The notes under the pieces were generated by a model. That model was not told the origin of the DNA. It worked only from the letters and a program-made list of their open reading frames with translations, and ran no database searches. A stretch of DNA of 15,166 nt, taken from positions 1 through 15,166 of the forward strand of contig JAUYOQ010000335.1 in the NCBI GenBank assembly GCA_030697975.1. Direction: 5' to 3'. Made by a program: the position numbers and the translations under genes. Each line of letters starts with the position of its first letter. Positions within the stretch are counted from its first letter, which is position 1. Origin of the DNA: Nitrosopumilaceae archaeon. GTDB taxonomy: Archaea > Thermoproteota > Nitrososphaeria > Nitrososphaerales > Nitrosopumilaceae. Positions 6,208 to 13,027 of the stretch are shown here, one piece after another.

Positions 6208-6969
6208 CTAGACGTTTGCTTTTACTTCGGGTCTTAATTCTGCCAAGATTTGTTGTTGATATTTTGAGAGATTTTCATCTTCTGAAATACGCGGTCTGCG
6301 ATAATCAATTACGATTTCTTTTTTTATTGTTGATGGTCTGTTTGTAAATACAGCAACCCTGTTTCCAAGCATTGTCGCCTCGGCTACATTATGAGTTACA
6401 AAAAGAATTGTCTTTTTGGTTCTTTCCCAAATTAGTTGCATCTCAACAAGTAACAGATCGCGTGTTTGAGCATCTAGTGCGGCAAATGGTTCATCCATCA
6501 ACAAAACATCAGGATCTAGTACAAGTGCCCTTGCTATTGCCACTCTTTGTTTCATTCCAGTAGATAGTTGATATGTGTAGGACTCTGCAAATCGGGTAAG
6601 TTGCATCATGTCCAAGTATCTTTTTGATATCTCTGATCTTTCAGACTTTGGAATTCCTGCAATCTTTAATCCAAACTCTACATTGTCTATTACCTTAAGC
6701 CATGGAAACAAAGCTCCTTCTTGAAATACTAAGATTCTATCAGGACCTGTCTCGATAACAGGCTTTCCATCTAAGAGTACTTCACCATTATCTGGCCTAT
6801 CCAGACCTGCCACTATACGAAGAAATGTGGATTTACCACATCCTGATGGTCCAACAAGGCAAACAAAGTCTCCATCATTTACCTTGAGATCTATTCCTCC
6901 AAGTGCTTGTAGCTTCTGTCCATCATGATCAAAATATTTTTCGATATTTTTTGCTTCGAGCTTTGTCAT
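6208..6969 (-). CDS. ABC transporter ATP-binding protein, nitrate/sulfonate/taurine type
   Basis: The 253-aa nucleotide-binding domain carries Walker A GPSGCGKST (40-48), the Q-loop VFQEGALFPWLKV (81-93), the Walker B LLMDEPFAALD (156-166, catalytic Glu160) and the switch histidine VTHN (His193). Residues 135-139 read LSTGM where the family normally has LSGGM, so one signature glycine is a threonine. The QEGALFPWLKV stretch is typical of SsuB/TauB/NrtD ATPases. The start ATG (6967-6969) is preceded by GGAG at a distance of eight bases, as expected for an internal gene of a transcript rather than a leaderless first gene. A 28-codon ORF ends 13 bp upstream. Confidence 0.92.
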   Translation of the reverse strand: MTKLEAKNIEKYFDHDGQKLQALGGIDLKVNDGDFVCLVGPSGCGKSTFLRIVAGLDRPDNGEVLLDGKPVIETGPDRILVFQEGALFPWLKVIDNVEFGLKIAGIPKSERSEISKRYLDMMQLTRFAESYTYQLSTGMKQRVAIARALVLDPDVLLMDEPFAALDAQTRDLLLVEMQLIWERTKKTILFVTHNVAEATMLGNRVAVFTNRPSTIKKEIVIDYRRPRISEDENLSKYQQQILAELRPEVKANV

Positions 6970-6982
6970 GTTTCATTCTCCA

Positions 6983-7069
6983 CTAAATTACCAACTGAGG
7001 TAGATTTGCGCTTGTGATTATTGCAATTATGGCTGCAAGTCCTGCACTTGATGCAGCTGTAAATTTCAT
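6983..7069 (-). CDS. putative 28-aa hydrophobic leader peptide ahead of the ABC operon
   Basis: The minus strand encodes MKFTAASSAGLAAIIAIITS plus ANLPQLVI and a TAG stop. It looks like a lone signal peptide or membrane helix: one lysine, then some 20 small or hydrophobic residues. The stop is 13 bp before the ATPase ATG and in another frame, so it is not a missed N-terminus. TATTTAA lies 23 nt upstream of its ATG, which would make it the leaderless first ORF of the transcript, whereas the ATPase has a Shine-Dalgarno site. It could act as a translational leader or a tiny membrane protein of the importer. I know of no family and the length allows chance. Confidence 0.45.
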   Translation of the reverse strand: MKFTAASSAGLAAIIAIITSANLPQLVI

Positions 7070-7092
7070 AAAACAGCGTTATAATAATTCCG

Positions 7093-7099
7093 TTAAATA
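7093..7099 (-). promoter_or_regulatory. TATA-like element of the ABC importer operon
   Basis: TATTTAA on the minus strand ends 23 nt before the leader-ORF ATG at 7069, as expected for a leaderless archaeal start. On the other strand the same bases read TTAAATA, so the element might also serve the divergent argG transcript, with initiation near 7125. Confidence 0.4.
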
Positions 7100-7111
7100 G
7101 TGATCGGATTT

Positions 7112-7123
7112 TAGCTCAAGCTA
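7112..7123. repeat. short inverted repeat TAGCT-CA-AGCTA in the divergent promoter region
   Basis: A perfect 5-bp inverted repeat separated by two bases, with a third AGCT immediately downstream (to 7126). It sits between the ABC operon and the argG operon, where a regulator could bind. It is short and AT-rich surroundings make chance plausible. Confidence 0.3.
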
Positions 7124-7156
7124 GCTGAAAAATTTCAAAGCAATCTTAGAAATCAA

Positions 7157-7231
7157 ATGGAAATACTTGACAAAAACAAACTAACACAAAAAATAAATTC
7201 AGAGGCATACACTGAACTGCGCTATGAATAA
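7157..7231 (+). CDS. putative 24-aa upstream ORF overlapping the argG start
   Basis: ATG at 7157 opens a 24-codon frame starting MEILDKNKLTQKINSEAYTE and ending LRYE-stop. The stop lies inside argG, overlapping its first eight bases (ATGAATAA), an arrangement typical of coupled translation. The same frame stays open back to 7115 with protein-like content (LKLAEKFQSNLRNQ), so it could also be the tail of a decayed gene. It holds a single arginine codon, so classical arginine attenuation is not indicated. No family recognised. Confidence 0.35.
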   Translation: MEILDKNKLTQKINSEAYTELRYE

Positions 7232-8411
7232 AAAAGCTGTCTTGGCATTTTCTGGTGGATTAGATACATCAGTTGTTGTAAAGTATCTTCAAGTAGAGCA
7301 TGGTCTTGACGTTGTAACTGTTACAGTTGATGTTGGTCAAGGCGATGATCAAAAAAAGATCGCTGCAAAGGCAAAGAGCCTTGGAGTTGTAAAACATTAC
7401 CATATAGATGCAAAAGAAGAGTTTGTCAAGCAGTACATATTCCCGTCTATAAAGGCAAACGCGTTATATCAAAAAAAATATTGTCTTGCAACTGCGCTTG
7501 CCCGTCCACTAATTGCACAAAAGGTAGTTGAGATAGCAAAAAAGGAAAATGTGGCAGCACTTGCACATGGGTGTTCTGGAAAAGGAAACGATCAAGTCCG
7601 ATTTGATATAACTATGCGTTCAGGATCAAATCTGCCCATAATCGCGCCAATACGGGATATGAATTTGGATCGCACTACCGAGCTAAAATTTGCACAAAAG
7701 CATGGAATCAAAATAGATAGTGTTGCCAAAAAATTCAGCATAGACCAGAACCTTTGGGGAAGGGCAATTGAAGGCGGAGTCTTAGAAGATCCCTACAAAG
7801 AGCCGCCACAGGATGCTTTTATCTGGGTAAAAACAAAAAACATGCCTGACAAGCCAACCTATCTTGAAGTAAAATTTCAAAATGGAGTCCCAGTACAGGT
7901 AGATGGAAAGTCGCTACATCCAATCAAGCTGATTGAATATATCAACAAAAAAGCCGGAGGATGTGGAATCGGCATAGTAGATCATATCGAAGATCGGGTA
8001 GTTGGAATAAAATCACGTGAGGTTTATGAAACCCCTGCTGCGCTCTGTCTAATTGAGGCACATTCGGATCTTGAGAAAATGGTTCTCACAAAACATGAAA
8101 CAAAGTTCAAGTCACTTGTTGACAACGAATGGTCTTGGCTTGTCTATTCTGGACTATGGAATGATCCGCTAAAAGATGAATTAGATATGTTTATCAACCA
8201 ATCACAAAAACGTGTGACAGGAACTGTAAAGTTAAAAATGTACAAAGGAAGTTTGCGCGTTGTTGGTAGAAAATCAAAGTATTCCCTTTACAGCCATGAT
8301 GTGGCTACATATGGAAAAAAATCTAGCTTTGATCAAAGGCTAGCTAAAGGTTTCGTAGAATTGTGGGGAATGCAATCAACAGAAGCTAATAAATTACAAA
8401 AAAAGAGGTGA
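7224..8411 (+). CDS. argG: argininosuccinate synthase
   Basis: The 395-aa protein opens MNKKAVLAFSGGLDTSVVVK, with the PP-loop ATP-pyrophosphatase motif SGGLDTS at residues 10-16. It continues with ALAHGCSGKGNDQVRFD, SIDQNLWGRAIEGGVLEDP and GIGIVDHIEDRVVGIKSREVYETPAA, all highly conserved ArgG segments. It condenses citrulline and aspartate using ATP to argininosuccinate, the penultimate step to arginine. Length matches the family (about 400). It is the first full gene of the operon with the LysW-pathway genes, and its last codons contain GAGGTGA, the likely ribosome-binding site for lysW nine bases downstream. Its place here supports an arginine role for at least part of the operon. Confidence 0.97.
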   Translation: MNKKAVLAFSGGLDTSVVVKYLQVEHGLDVVTVTVDVGQGDDQKKIAAKAKSLGVVKHYHIDAKEEFVKQYIFPSIKANALYQKKYCLATALARPLIAQKVVEIAKKENVAALAHGCSGKGNDQVRFDITMRSGSNLPIIAPIRDMNLDRTTELKFAQKHGIKIDSVAKKFSIDQNLWGRAIEGGVLEDPYKEPPQDAFIWVKTKNMPDKPTYLEVKFQNGVPVQVDGKSLHPIKLIEYINKKAGGCGIGIVDHIEDRVVGIKSREVYETPAALCLIEAHSDLEKMVLTKHETKFKSLVDNEWSWLVYSGLWNDPLKDELDMFINQSQKRVTGTVKLKMYKGSLRVVGRKSKYSLYSHDVATYGKKSSFDQRLAKGFVELWGMQSTEANKLQKKR

Positions 8412-8420
8412 GTTGAATCA

Positions 8421-8585
8421 ATGAATTGTCCAGATTGTGATGGAAATATCAACGTCCCAGCAGACGCCTCCGTTGGAGAGATTGTCTCTTGTCCTGACTG
8501 TGGAGCCGACTTTGAGATTTCAAAAAAAGACGGCTCAATAGAATTAAAGAAGGCAGAAACAGTAGGCGAAGACTGGGGAGAGTAA
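8421..8585 (+). CDS. lysW: LysW amino-group carrier protein (EDWGE form)
   Basis: A 54-aa acidic protein, MNCPDCDGNINVPADASVGE at the N-terminus, with zinc-ribbon pairs C3/C6 and C24/C27 (CPDCGADFEI) and the diagnostic C-terminal VGEDWGE. LysW carries biosynthetic intermediates: the alpha-amino group of alpha-aminoadipate or glutamate is joined to the side-chain carboxylate of the terminal Glu54, protecting it and presenting it to the acidic-surface-binding enzymes. The length and all key residues agree with characterised LysW. The stop TAA is followed directly by the TTG of lysX. In this operon with argG the likely cargo is glutamate (ornithine/arginine route), though sharing with lysine synthesis is possible. 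Confidence 0.95.
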   Translation: MNCPDCDGNINVPADASVGEIVSCPDCGADFEISKKDGSIELKKAETVGEDWGE

Positions 8586-9440
8586 TTGTCAAAGATTAGT
8601 ATAGTTTTTGATCGAGTCCGAGCTGAAGAAAAAATGCTTCAAAAAGAAGCAGAACAGCTTGGATACGATACTACATCCATTGATGCAAAGATAACACGAT
8701 TCAATACAGAAAGCAAAAAGGCTGACTATGATTTTGGCAATGTTGTACTTGAAAGATGTGTAAGCTATTTTCGTGGCATTCATTTTACCGCATGTCTAGA
8801 GTTTTTGGATATTCCTGTAATCAACACTTTTGAAGTTGCAAATAACTGTGGAAACAAAATGCTTACCTCATTACTGCTAAGCAAGCACAAGGTACCTACA
8901 CCAAAAACCTACTTTTCATTTTCAGCAGATGCTGCAAGAGAAAATCTTGACAAAGTAGGATATCCACTTGTGATAAAACCCATTATTGGAAGCTGGGGAA
9001 GAAGCGTAGTACCGCTAAAGGACAAGGATACTGTAGATGCCTTGTTTGAGATTAGAGAATTTACAGATGGCCCACATGATAGGATATTTTATCTTCAAGA
9101 GATGGTAAAAAGACCTCCACGTGACCTGCGAGCCATCATTGTTGGAGACGAGGTAGTTGCTGCAATGTATAGGAAATCTTCAGGATTTAAGACAAATATT
9201 GCACTTGGGGCAGATCCTGAGCTCTGTAAAATCACAAAAGAGATTGAGGACCTTTGTTTGAAGGCATCAAAGGCTGTAGGCGGCGGAATCTTGGGAATAG
9301 ATATGATGGAAGATGAAAAACGAGGCCTAGTCGTACATGAAGTAAATAATACTGTAGAGTTTAAGGGACTAGCAAAAGTTGCAACAAAAAACATTCCAAA
9401 AGCAATGGTAGAGTTTGCTGTAAATTCCGTTAGGAAATAA
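8586..9440 (+). CDS. lysX: LysW ligase, LysX/ArgX family (RimK-type ATP-grasp)
   Basis: The 284-aa protein starts at a TTG adjacent to the lysW stop, with GGGGAG just upstream inside lysW. It has the RimK-like ATP-grasp layout: N-terminal domain (SKISIVFDRVRAEEKML), NNCGNKMLTSLLLSKHKVPTPKT (about 95-117), VIKPIIGSWGRSV (about 129-141), RPPRDLRAIIVGDEVVAA and the metal/ATP-binding end LGIDMMED-VVHEVNNTVEFK. It forms the ATP-dependent amide between the substrate amino acid and the terminal glutamate of LysW. By context with argG it is more likely the glutamate-specific (ArgX) copy; where the paralogue at 14382 has SGDESWKTN, this copy has SSGFKTN, a possible specificity difference. The assignment of LysX versus ArgX is inference. 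Confidence 0.9.
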   Translation: MSKISIVFDRVRAEEKMLQKEAEQLGYDTTSIDAKITRFNTESKKADYDFGNVVLERCVSYFRGIHFTACLEFLDIPVINTFEVANNCGNKMLTSLLLSKHKVPTPKTYFSFSADAARENLDKVGYPLVIKPIIGSWGRSVVPLKDKDTVDALFEIREFTDGPHDRIFYLQEMVKRPPRDLRAIIVGDEVVAAMYRKSSGFKTNIALGADPELCKITKEIEDLCLKASKAVGGGILGIDMMEDEKRGLVVHEVNNTVEFKGLAKVATKNIPKAMVEFAVNSVRK

Positions 9441-9443
9441 ATT

Positions 9444-9467
9444 ATACCACATTACGAAGAGTGGTAT
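9444..9467. repeat. inverted repeat ATACCAC-N10-GTGGTAT before argC
   Basis: A perfect 7-bp inverted repeat with a 10-base loop fills the gap between the lysX stop (9440) and the argC ATG (9470). As RNA it would form a hairpin ending two bases before the start codon, where it could limit ribosome access; as DNA it could be an operator. It also contains the alternative GTG start at 9461. Confidence 0.6.
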
Positions 9468-9469
9468 CT

Positions 9470-10522
9470 ATGAAAGTCGGAGTTGTAGGCGCATCTGGAT
9501 TTGTTGGAGGCGAAGTATTACGACTACTTGTAAGTCATCCAAAAGTTGAGATCACAATGGTTACTTCAAGGCAGTATGTTGGTGAATATCTGCACAGGAT
9601 ACAGCCAAGCCTCAAGAGCTTTACAGATCTGACCTTTTCTGAGCTTGACTATGATAAAATGTCAGACAATTGTGATGTTGTTTTTACTGCAGTTCCTCAC
9701 GGTACTGCAACTGAAATTGTAAAATCACTTTATGATAGGGGAATGAAGATAATTGATCTTAGCGCAGATTATAGGCTACATAATCCTGAAGATTACAAAA
9801 AATGGTACGGGTGGGAGCACCCTTATCCTGATTATTTAGCAAAATCAGTATACGGTGTTCCTGAAATTCATCGAGAAAAAATCAAAAACGCCCAGCTTGT
9901 TTCCTGTCCTGGTTGCATGGCAGTTACTTCGATGTTAGCATTGTATCCGTTGATAAAACGAAATCTAATTGATGTTGATCACATTATTGTTGATTCCAAG
10001 ATTGGGTCTTCTGGAGCAGGAGCAACCTCAGAGTCTGGAACTCATCATGCAATGAGGTCAGGAGTGATACGACCATACAAGCCTGCAAAGCACAGACACA
10101 CAGGAGAAATTGAGCAAGAACTTAGCGAGGTAGCAGGAAAGAAGATCAAAATATCTATGAGCCCACATGCTGTTGATATTGTAAGAGGAATTTTGTGTAC
10201 AAATCACACCTTCCTAACAAAGAATGTAGATGAAAAGGAAATCTGGAAGATATATCGCGAAGACTTTCAAAACGAAAAATTCATCAGATTGATTCGTGAC
10301 AAAAAGGGATTTTACAAATTCCCTGATCCAAAGTTTGTTGTCGGCTCTAACTTTTGCGACATTGGCTTTGACATAGATGAAGACAACAACAGGCTAATTG
10401 CATTATCTGCATCAGACAATTTGATGAAAGGTGCAGCAGGCTCTGCCATTCAAAACATGAATGTAATGAGTGGCTTTGATGAGTCAGAAGGATTAAGATA
10501 CACTCCTCTAACTCCAGTATGA
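9470..10522 (+). CDS. argC: LysW-linked acyl-phosphate reductase (ArgC/LysY)
   Basis: 350 aa from the ATG at 9470 (MKVGVVGASGFVGGEVLRLL); an in-frame GTG at 9461 would add three residues. The N-terminal Rossmann motif GASGFVGGE binds NADP(H). The catalytic cysteine is Cys149 in VSCPGCMAV and the histidine His233 in SMSPHAVDIVRGI. The enzyme reduces the phosphorylated, LysW-bound aminoadipate or glutamate to the semialdehyde. The absence of an obvious free N-acetylglutamate system around it, and the adjacent lysW and lysX, indicate the carrier-bound (LysY) version, perhaps working for both lysine and arginine as in Sulfolobus. The stop is three bases before the argB/lysZ ATG. Confidence 0.94.
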   Translation: MKVGVVGASGFVGGEVLRLLVSHPKVEITMVTSRQYVGEYLHRIQPSLKSFTDLTFSELDYDKMSDNCDVVFTAVPHGTATEIVKSLYDRGMKIIDLSADYRLHNPEDYKKWYGWEHPYPDYLAKSVYGVPEIHREKIKNAQLVSCPGCMAVTSMLALYPLIKRNLIDVDHIIVDSKIGSSGAGATSESGTHHAMRSGVIRPYKPAKHRHTGEIEQELSEVAGKKIKISMSPHAVDIVRGILCTNHTFLTKNVDEKEIWKIYREDFQNEKFIRLIRDKKGFYKFPDPKFVVGSNFCDIGFDIDEDNNRLIALSASDNLMKGAAGSAIQNMNVMSGFDESEGLRYTPLTPV

Positions 10523-10525
10523 GAC

Positions 10526-11326
10526 ATGATTACAATTAAGATTGGAGGGAGCGTAATTGATAATTTACATCCTTCAACAATTTCTGATATCAAAAAAGTA
10601 GTGCGCCAAGAAGGTGTAGTACTAGTACATGGTGGAGGAAAGGAAGTAACTAAAGTTTCAGAAGAGCTTGGAAAAGAACCAAAGTTTGTTGTCTCACCTG
10701 GCGGAATAAAAAGCAGATACACAGACAAGGAAACTGCAGAGATTTTTACAATGGTAATGTCAGGACGCATTAACAAAACAATAGTTTTGATGTTGCAAAA
10801 AAATGGAATAAACGCAGTTGGCCTTTCAGGCGTGGATGGAAAGGTGATTCAGGCTGAAAGAAAAAAGAAGCTAGTCATAGTAAATGAAAAAGGGCGAAAA
10901 CAGGTAATTGATGGCGGATATACAGGGAAAATAACCAACGTAAATGCCAATTTCATAAAGTCACTTCTTGATCAAGGATATACTCCGGTCATATCACCTA
11001 TAGCAATAAGTGAAGAATTTGAGTTCCTAAATGTAGATGGAGACAGGGCTGCAGCCTATGTTGCAGGAAAGATTGAATCAGACAAGGTTTTGTTTTTAAC
11101 AAACGTTGATGGTCTTTTGCTTGATGACAAGCTTGTCAGGAACCTTACCTTGGCAGAAGCAAAGGAAGTTTTGCCAAAAATTGGTTTTGGTATGGAAAAA
11201 AAGGTTCTTGCTGCAACAGAGGCGCTAGAGATGGGAGTAAAAGAGGCATTGATTTCAAATGGACAAAAAGAAAACCCAATATCTTCAGCAATATCTCATG
11301 ACAATTGTACGGTAATCACAAAATGA
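10526..11326 (+). CDS. argB: LysW-aminoadipate/glutamate kinase (ArgB/LysZ)
   Basis: The 266-aa amino-acid kinase opens MITIKIGGSVIDN, with the phosphate-binding KIGGS and VLVHGGGKEV (about 33-42), then NAVGLSGVDGK, VIDGGYTGKI and FLNVDGDRAAAYVAGKI, ending with an ISNG segment. These are the N-acetylglutamate-kinase fold motifs. In the LysW route the enzyme phosphorylates the distal carboxylate of the carrier-bound substrate. ArgB of the acetyl route and LysZ look alike, so the lysW neighbour decides the call. Three bases separate it from argC, and its TGA overlaps the next ATG (ATGA). Confidence 0.93.
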   Translation: MITIKIGGSVIDNLHPSTISDIKKVVRQEGVVLVHGGGKEVTKVSEELGKEPKFVVSPGGIKSRYTDKETAEIFTMVMSGRINKTIVLMLQKNGINAVGLSGVDGKVIQAERKKKLVIVNEKGRKQVIDGGYTGKITNVNANFIKSLLDQGYTPVISPIAISEEFEFLNVDGDRAAAYVAGKIESDKVLFLTNVDGLLLDDKLVRNLTLAEAKEVLPKIGFGMEKKVLAATEALEMGVKEALISNGQKENPISSAISHDNCTVITK

Positions 11327-12501
11327 CTGAAGACGAAATCATGGGAAACCTCTACCAAAGGTTTCCGGTAACTATAGAAAAAGGGTTAGGCTCACATGTC
11401 TGGGACATTAACGGTAAAGAATACATCGACTGTATGGGAGGATATGGTGTAGCACTTGTCGGCCATAGAAACCAGCGTGTAGTCAATGCAATAAAATCAC
11501 AGCTTGAAAAAATAATTACAGTACATAGTTCAATTTACAACAAGACCCGTGAGGAATTTCTTGAAAATTTAATCAAGATTGCACCAAAAAAGCTCACTCA
11601 AGTCCACTTGAACAACAGTGGGGCAGAAGCAGTAGAGGCAGCTATAAAATTTGCAAGAAAGTTCACAGGAAAAAAAGGCATGGTAGCCATGAATGGCTCC
11701 TACCATGGCAAGTCACTTGGTGCATTATCAGTTACGTTTAATCCAAAATATAGAAAATCATTTGAGCCACTAGTAGAAAGTGTATCATTTGCACCGTATG
11801 GCAATATTGATGCATTACGTTCTACCGTTACTGATGAGACAGGATTTGTCATTTTAGAGCCAATCCAAGGCGAAAGCGGAATTCATGTTCCACCTGATGG
11901 ATTTCTGCAAGATGTAAGAAAATTGTGCGATGAACGAAGTATTTTGCTGATTTTCGATGAAATTCAGTCAGGATTTGGAAGAACAGGAAAGATGTGGGCA
12001 GGTGAACACTGGAACACAGCACCAGACATAATGTGTCTTGCAAAGGGAATTGCTGGAGGGGTACCAATGGGTGCAACACTTGTACGATCAGACATACTGG
12101 CTTGCATGCAAAAAGGAGAACACTCTTCAACGTTTGGCGGTAATCCGCTTTCATGCGCAGCAGGAATTGGCGCAATTCAAGCACTTACCAAAGATGGTTT
12201 AGTTGAGAATGCTGCAAAGATGGGGAAAATCTTCATCGATGAACTTGAGCGACTAAAGGAAAAACACAAAATAATCAGAGAGGTTAGAGGCAAGGGACTC
12301 ATGATTGGTGTTGAGCTAAAATTTGAGGTAAAAGACATTTTGCTTGAAGGAATTCAAAAGGGCGTTTTGCTTCTATATTCAGGAAAAAACATCATTAGGC
12401 TGTTGCCACCGCTTGTTATCACAGAAGAAGATATAACAAAAGTAATAGAGATCCTAGATGTATTGCTAAGTAGAGAAGAGGAACGAAGAAATGTACGCTG
12501 A
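11323..12501 (+). CDS. argD: LysW-aminoadipate/glutamate semialdehyde aminotransferase (ArgD/LysJ)
   Basis: 392 aa from the ATG at 11323; a TTG six codons earlier is open but would overlap argB by 22 bp, whereas the ATG gives the classical ATGA overlap. It is a class III pyridoxal-phosphate aminotransferase: NNSGAEAVEAAIKFAR (about 97-112), MNGSYHGKSLGALSVT, ILEPIQGESGI, LIFDEIQSGFGRTGK (PLP-contact Asp212) and LAKGIAGGVPMGA with Schiff-base Lys241. It transfers an amino group, normally from glutamate, to the LysW-bound semialdehyde, giving carrier-bound lysine or ornithine. A LysK-type deacylase is then needed for release and is not in this window. Confidence 0.94.
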   Translation: MTEDEIMGNLYQRFPVTIEKGLGSHVWDINGKEYIDCMGGYGVALVGHRNQRVVNAIKSQLEKIITVHSSIYNKTREEFLENLIKIAPKKLTQVHLNNSGAEAVEAAIKFARKFTGKKGMVAMNGSYHGKSLGALSVTFNPKYRKSFEPLVESVSFAPYGNIDALRSTVTDETGFVILEPIQGESGIHVPPDGFLQDVRKLCDERSILLIFDEIQSGFGRTGKMWAGEHWNTAPDIMCLAKGIAGGVPMGATLVRSDILACMQKGEHSSTFGGNPLSCAAGIGAIQALTKDGLVENAAKMGKIFIDELERLKEKHKIIREVRGKGLMIGVELKFEVKDILLEGIQKGVLLLYSGKNIIRLLPPLVITEEDITKVIEILDVLLSREEERRNVR

Positions 12502-12910
12502 TAAAACAGATGAGAAAATAATTGAATTTTTGCGAAATGATTCAAGAGAATCATTTGTAGATATTGGAAAAAAGCTAAAGCTTTCAGAGTCTGCTGTACG
12601 AAGAAGAGTAAAAAATCTTGTTGGTTCAGGAATCATAAAAAAATTTACAGTGGAGATTGGTGAATCAAATACAACAAGCGCTATAGTTTTAATTTCTGTA
12701 GAGTCATCAATGGATACAGCAAAGGTATCAGCAAGGCTAACAAAACTTGAAGGCGTCAAGACAGTCTATGAGATTACAGGACAGTACGACATTGCTGTAA
12801 TAATTAGGGCACCAAACATCACAGAAATTAACAGCAGTATTGATTCATTAAGAAAAATTCCAGGCGTCTCAGACACAAATACAGTCATTATTCTTCGCAC
12901 TATAACATAA
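12491..12910 (+). CDS. Lrp/AsnC-family transcriptional regulator
   Basis: The 139-aa protein has an N-terminal winged helix-turn-helix (residues 1 to about 50: KTDEKIIEFLRNDSRESFVD ... LSESAVRRRVKNLVGSGIIKKF) followed by a RAM/AsnC ligand domain (about 60-139: SAIVLISVESS, VYEITGQYDIAVIIRAPNI, VSDTNTVIILRTIT). Such proteins form octamers and sense amino acids. It overlaps argD by 11 bp, so it is translated as the last gene of the operon. This position, just before the lysine transcript, resembles LysM of Sulfolobus, which controls lysW-operon genes in response to lysine; that it does the same here is inference. Confidence 0.9.
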   Translation: MYADKTDEKIIEFLRNDSRESFVDIGKKLKLSESAVRRRVKNLVGSGIIKKFTVEIGESNTTSAIVLISVESSMDTAKVSARLTKLEGVKTVYEITGQYDIAVIIRAPNITEINSSIDSLRKIPGVSDTNTVIILRTIT

Positions 12911-12913
12911 AAC

Positions 12914-12957
12914 GAGATTAGGATCTCATCTATTCAATATTAACGAAAATAGGATCT
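12914..12957. promoter_or_regulatory. inverted and direct repeats between the regulator and the homocitrate synthase gene
   Basis: GAGAT-TAGG-ATCTC (12914-12927) is a perfect 5-bp inverted repeat, and TAGGATCT occurs at 12919-12926 and again at 12950-12957, 31 bp apart (about three helical turns). They lie between the Lrp-type regulator stop and the TATA box of the next transcript. They could be an operator for that regulator, or the first could be part of a transcript end. Short length keeps confidence low. Confidence 0.35.
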
Positions 12958-12992
12958 ACATTGTAGAAAATAGCCGAATTTAGTACGAATAT

Positions 12993-13001
12993 CTTTATAT
13001 T
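12993..13001 (+). promoter_or_regulatory. TATA box of the homocitrate synthase-lysW-lysX transcript
   Basis: CTTTATATT ends 26 bases before the ATG at 13028. This is the best-matching archaeal TATA box in the window, predicting initiation at or a few bases before the start codon. Confidence 0.65.
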
Positions 13002-13027
13002 CTCATGGAATTGGTTCTAAATTAGCA

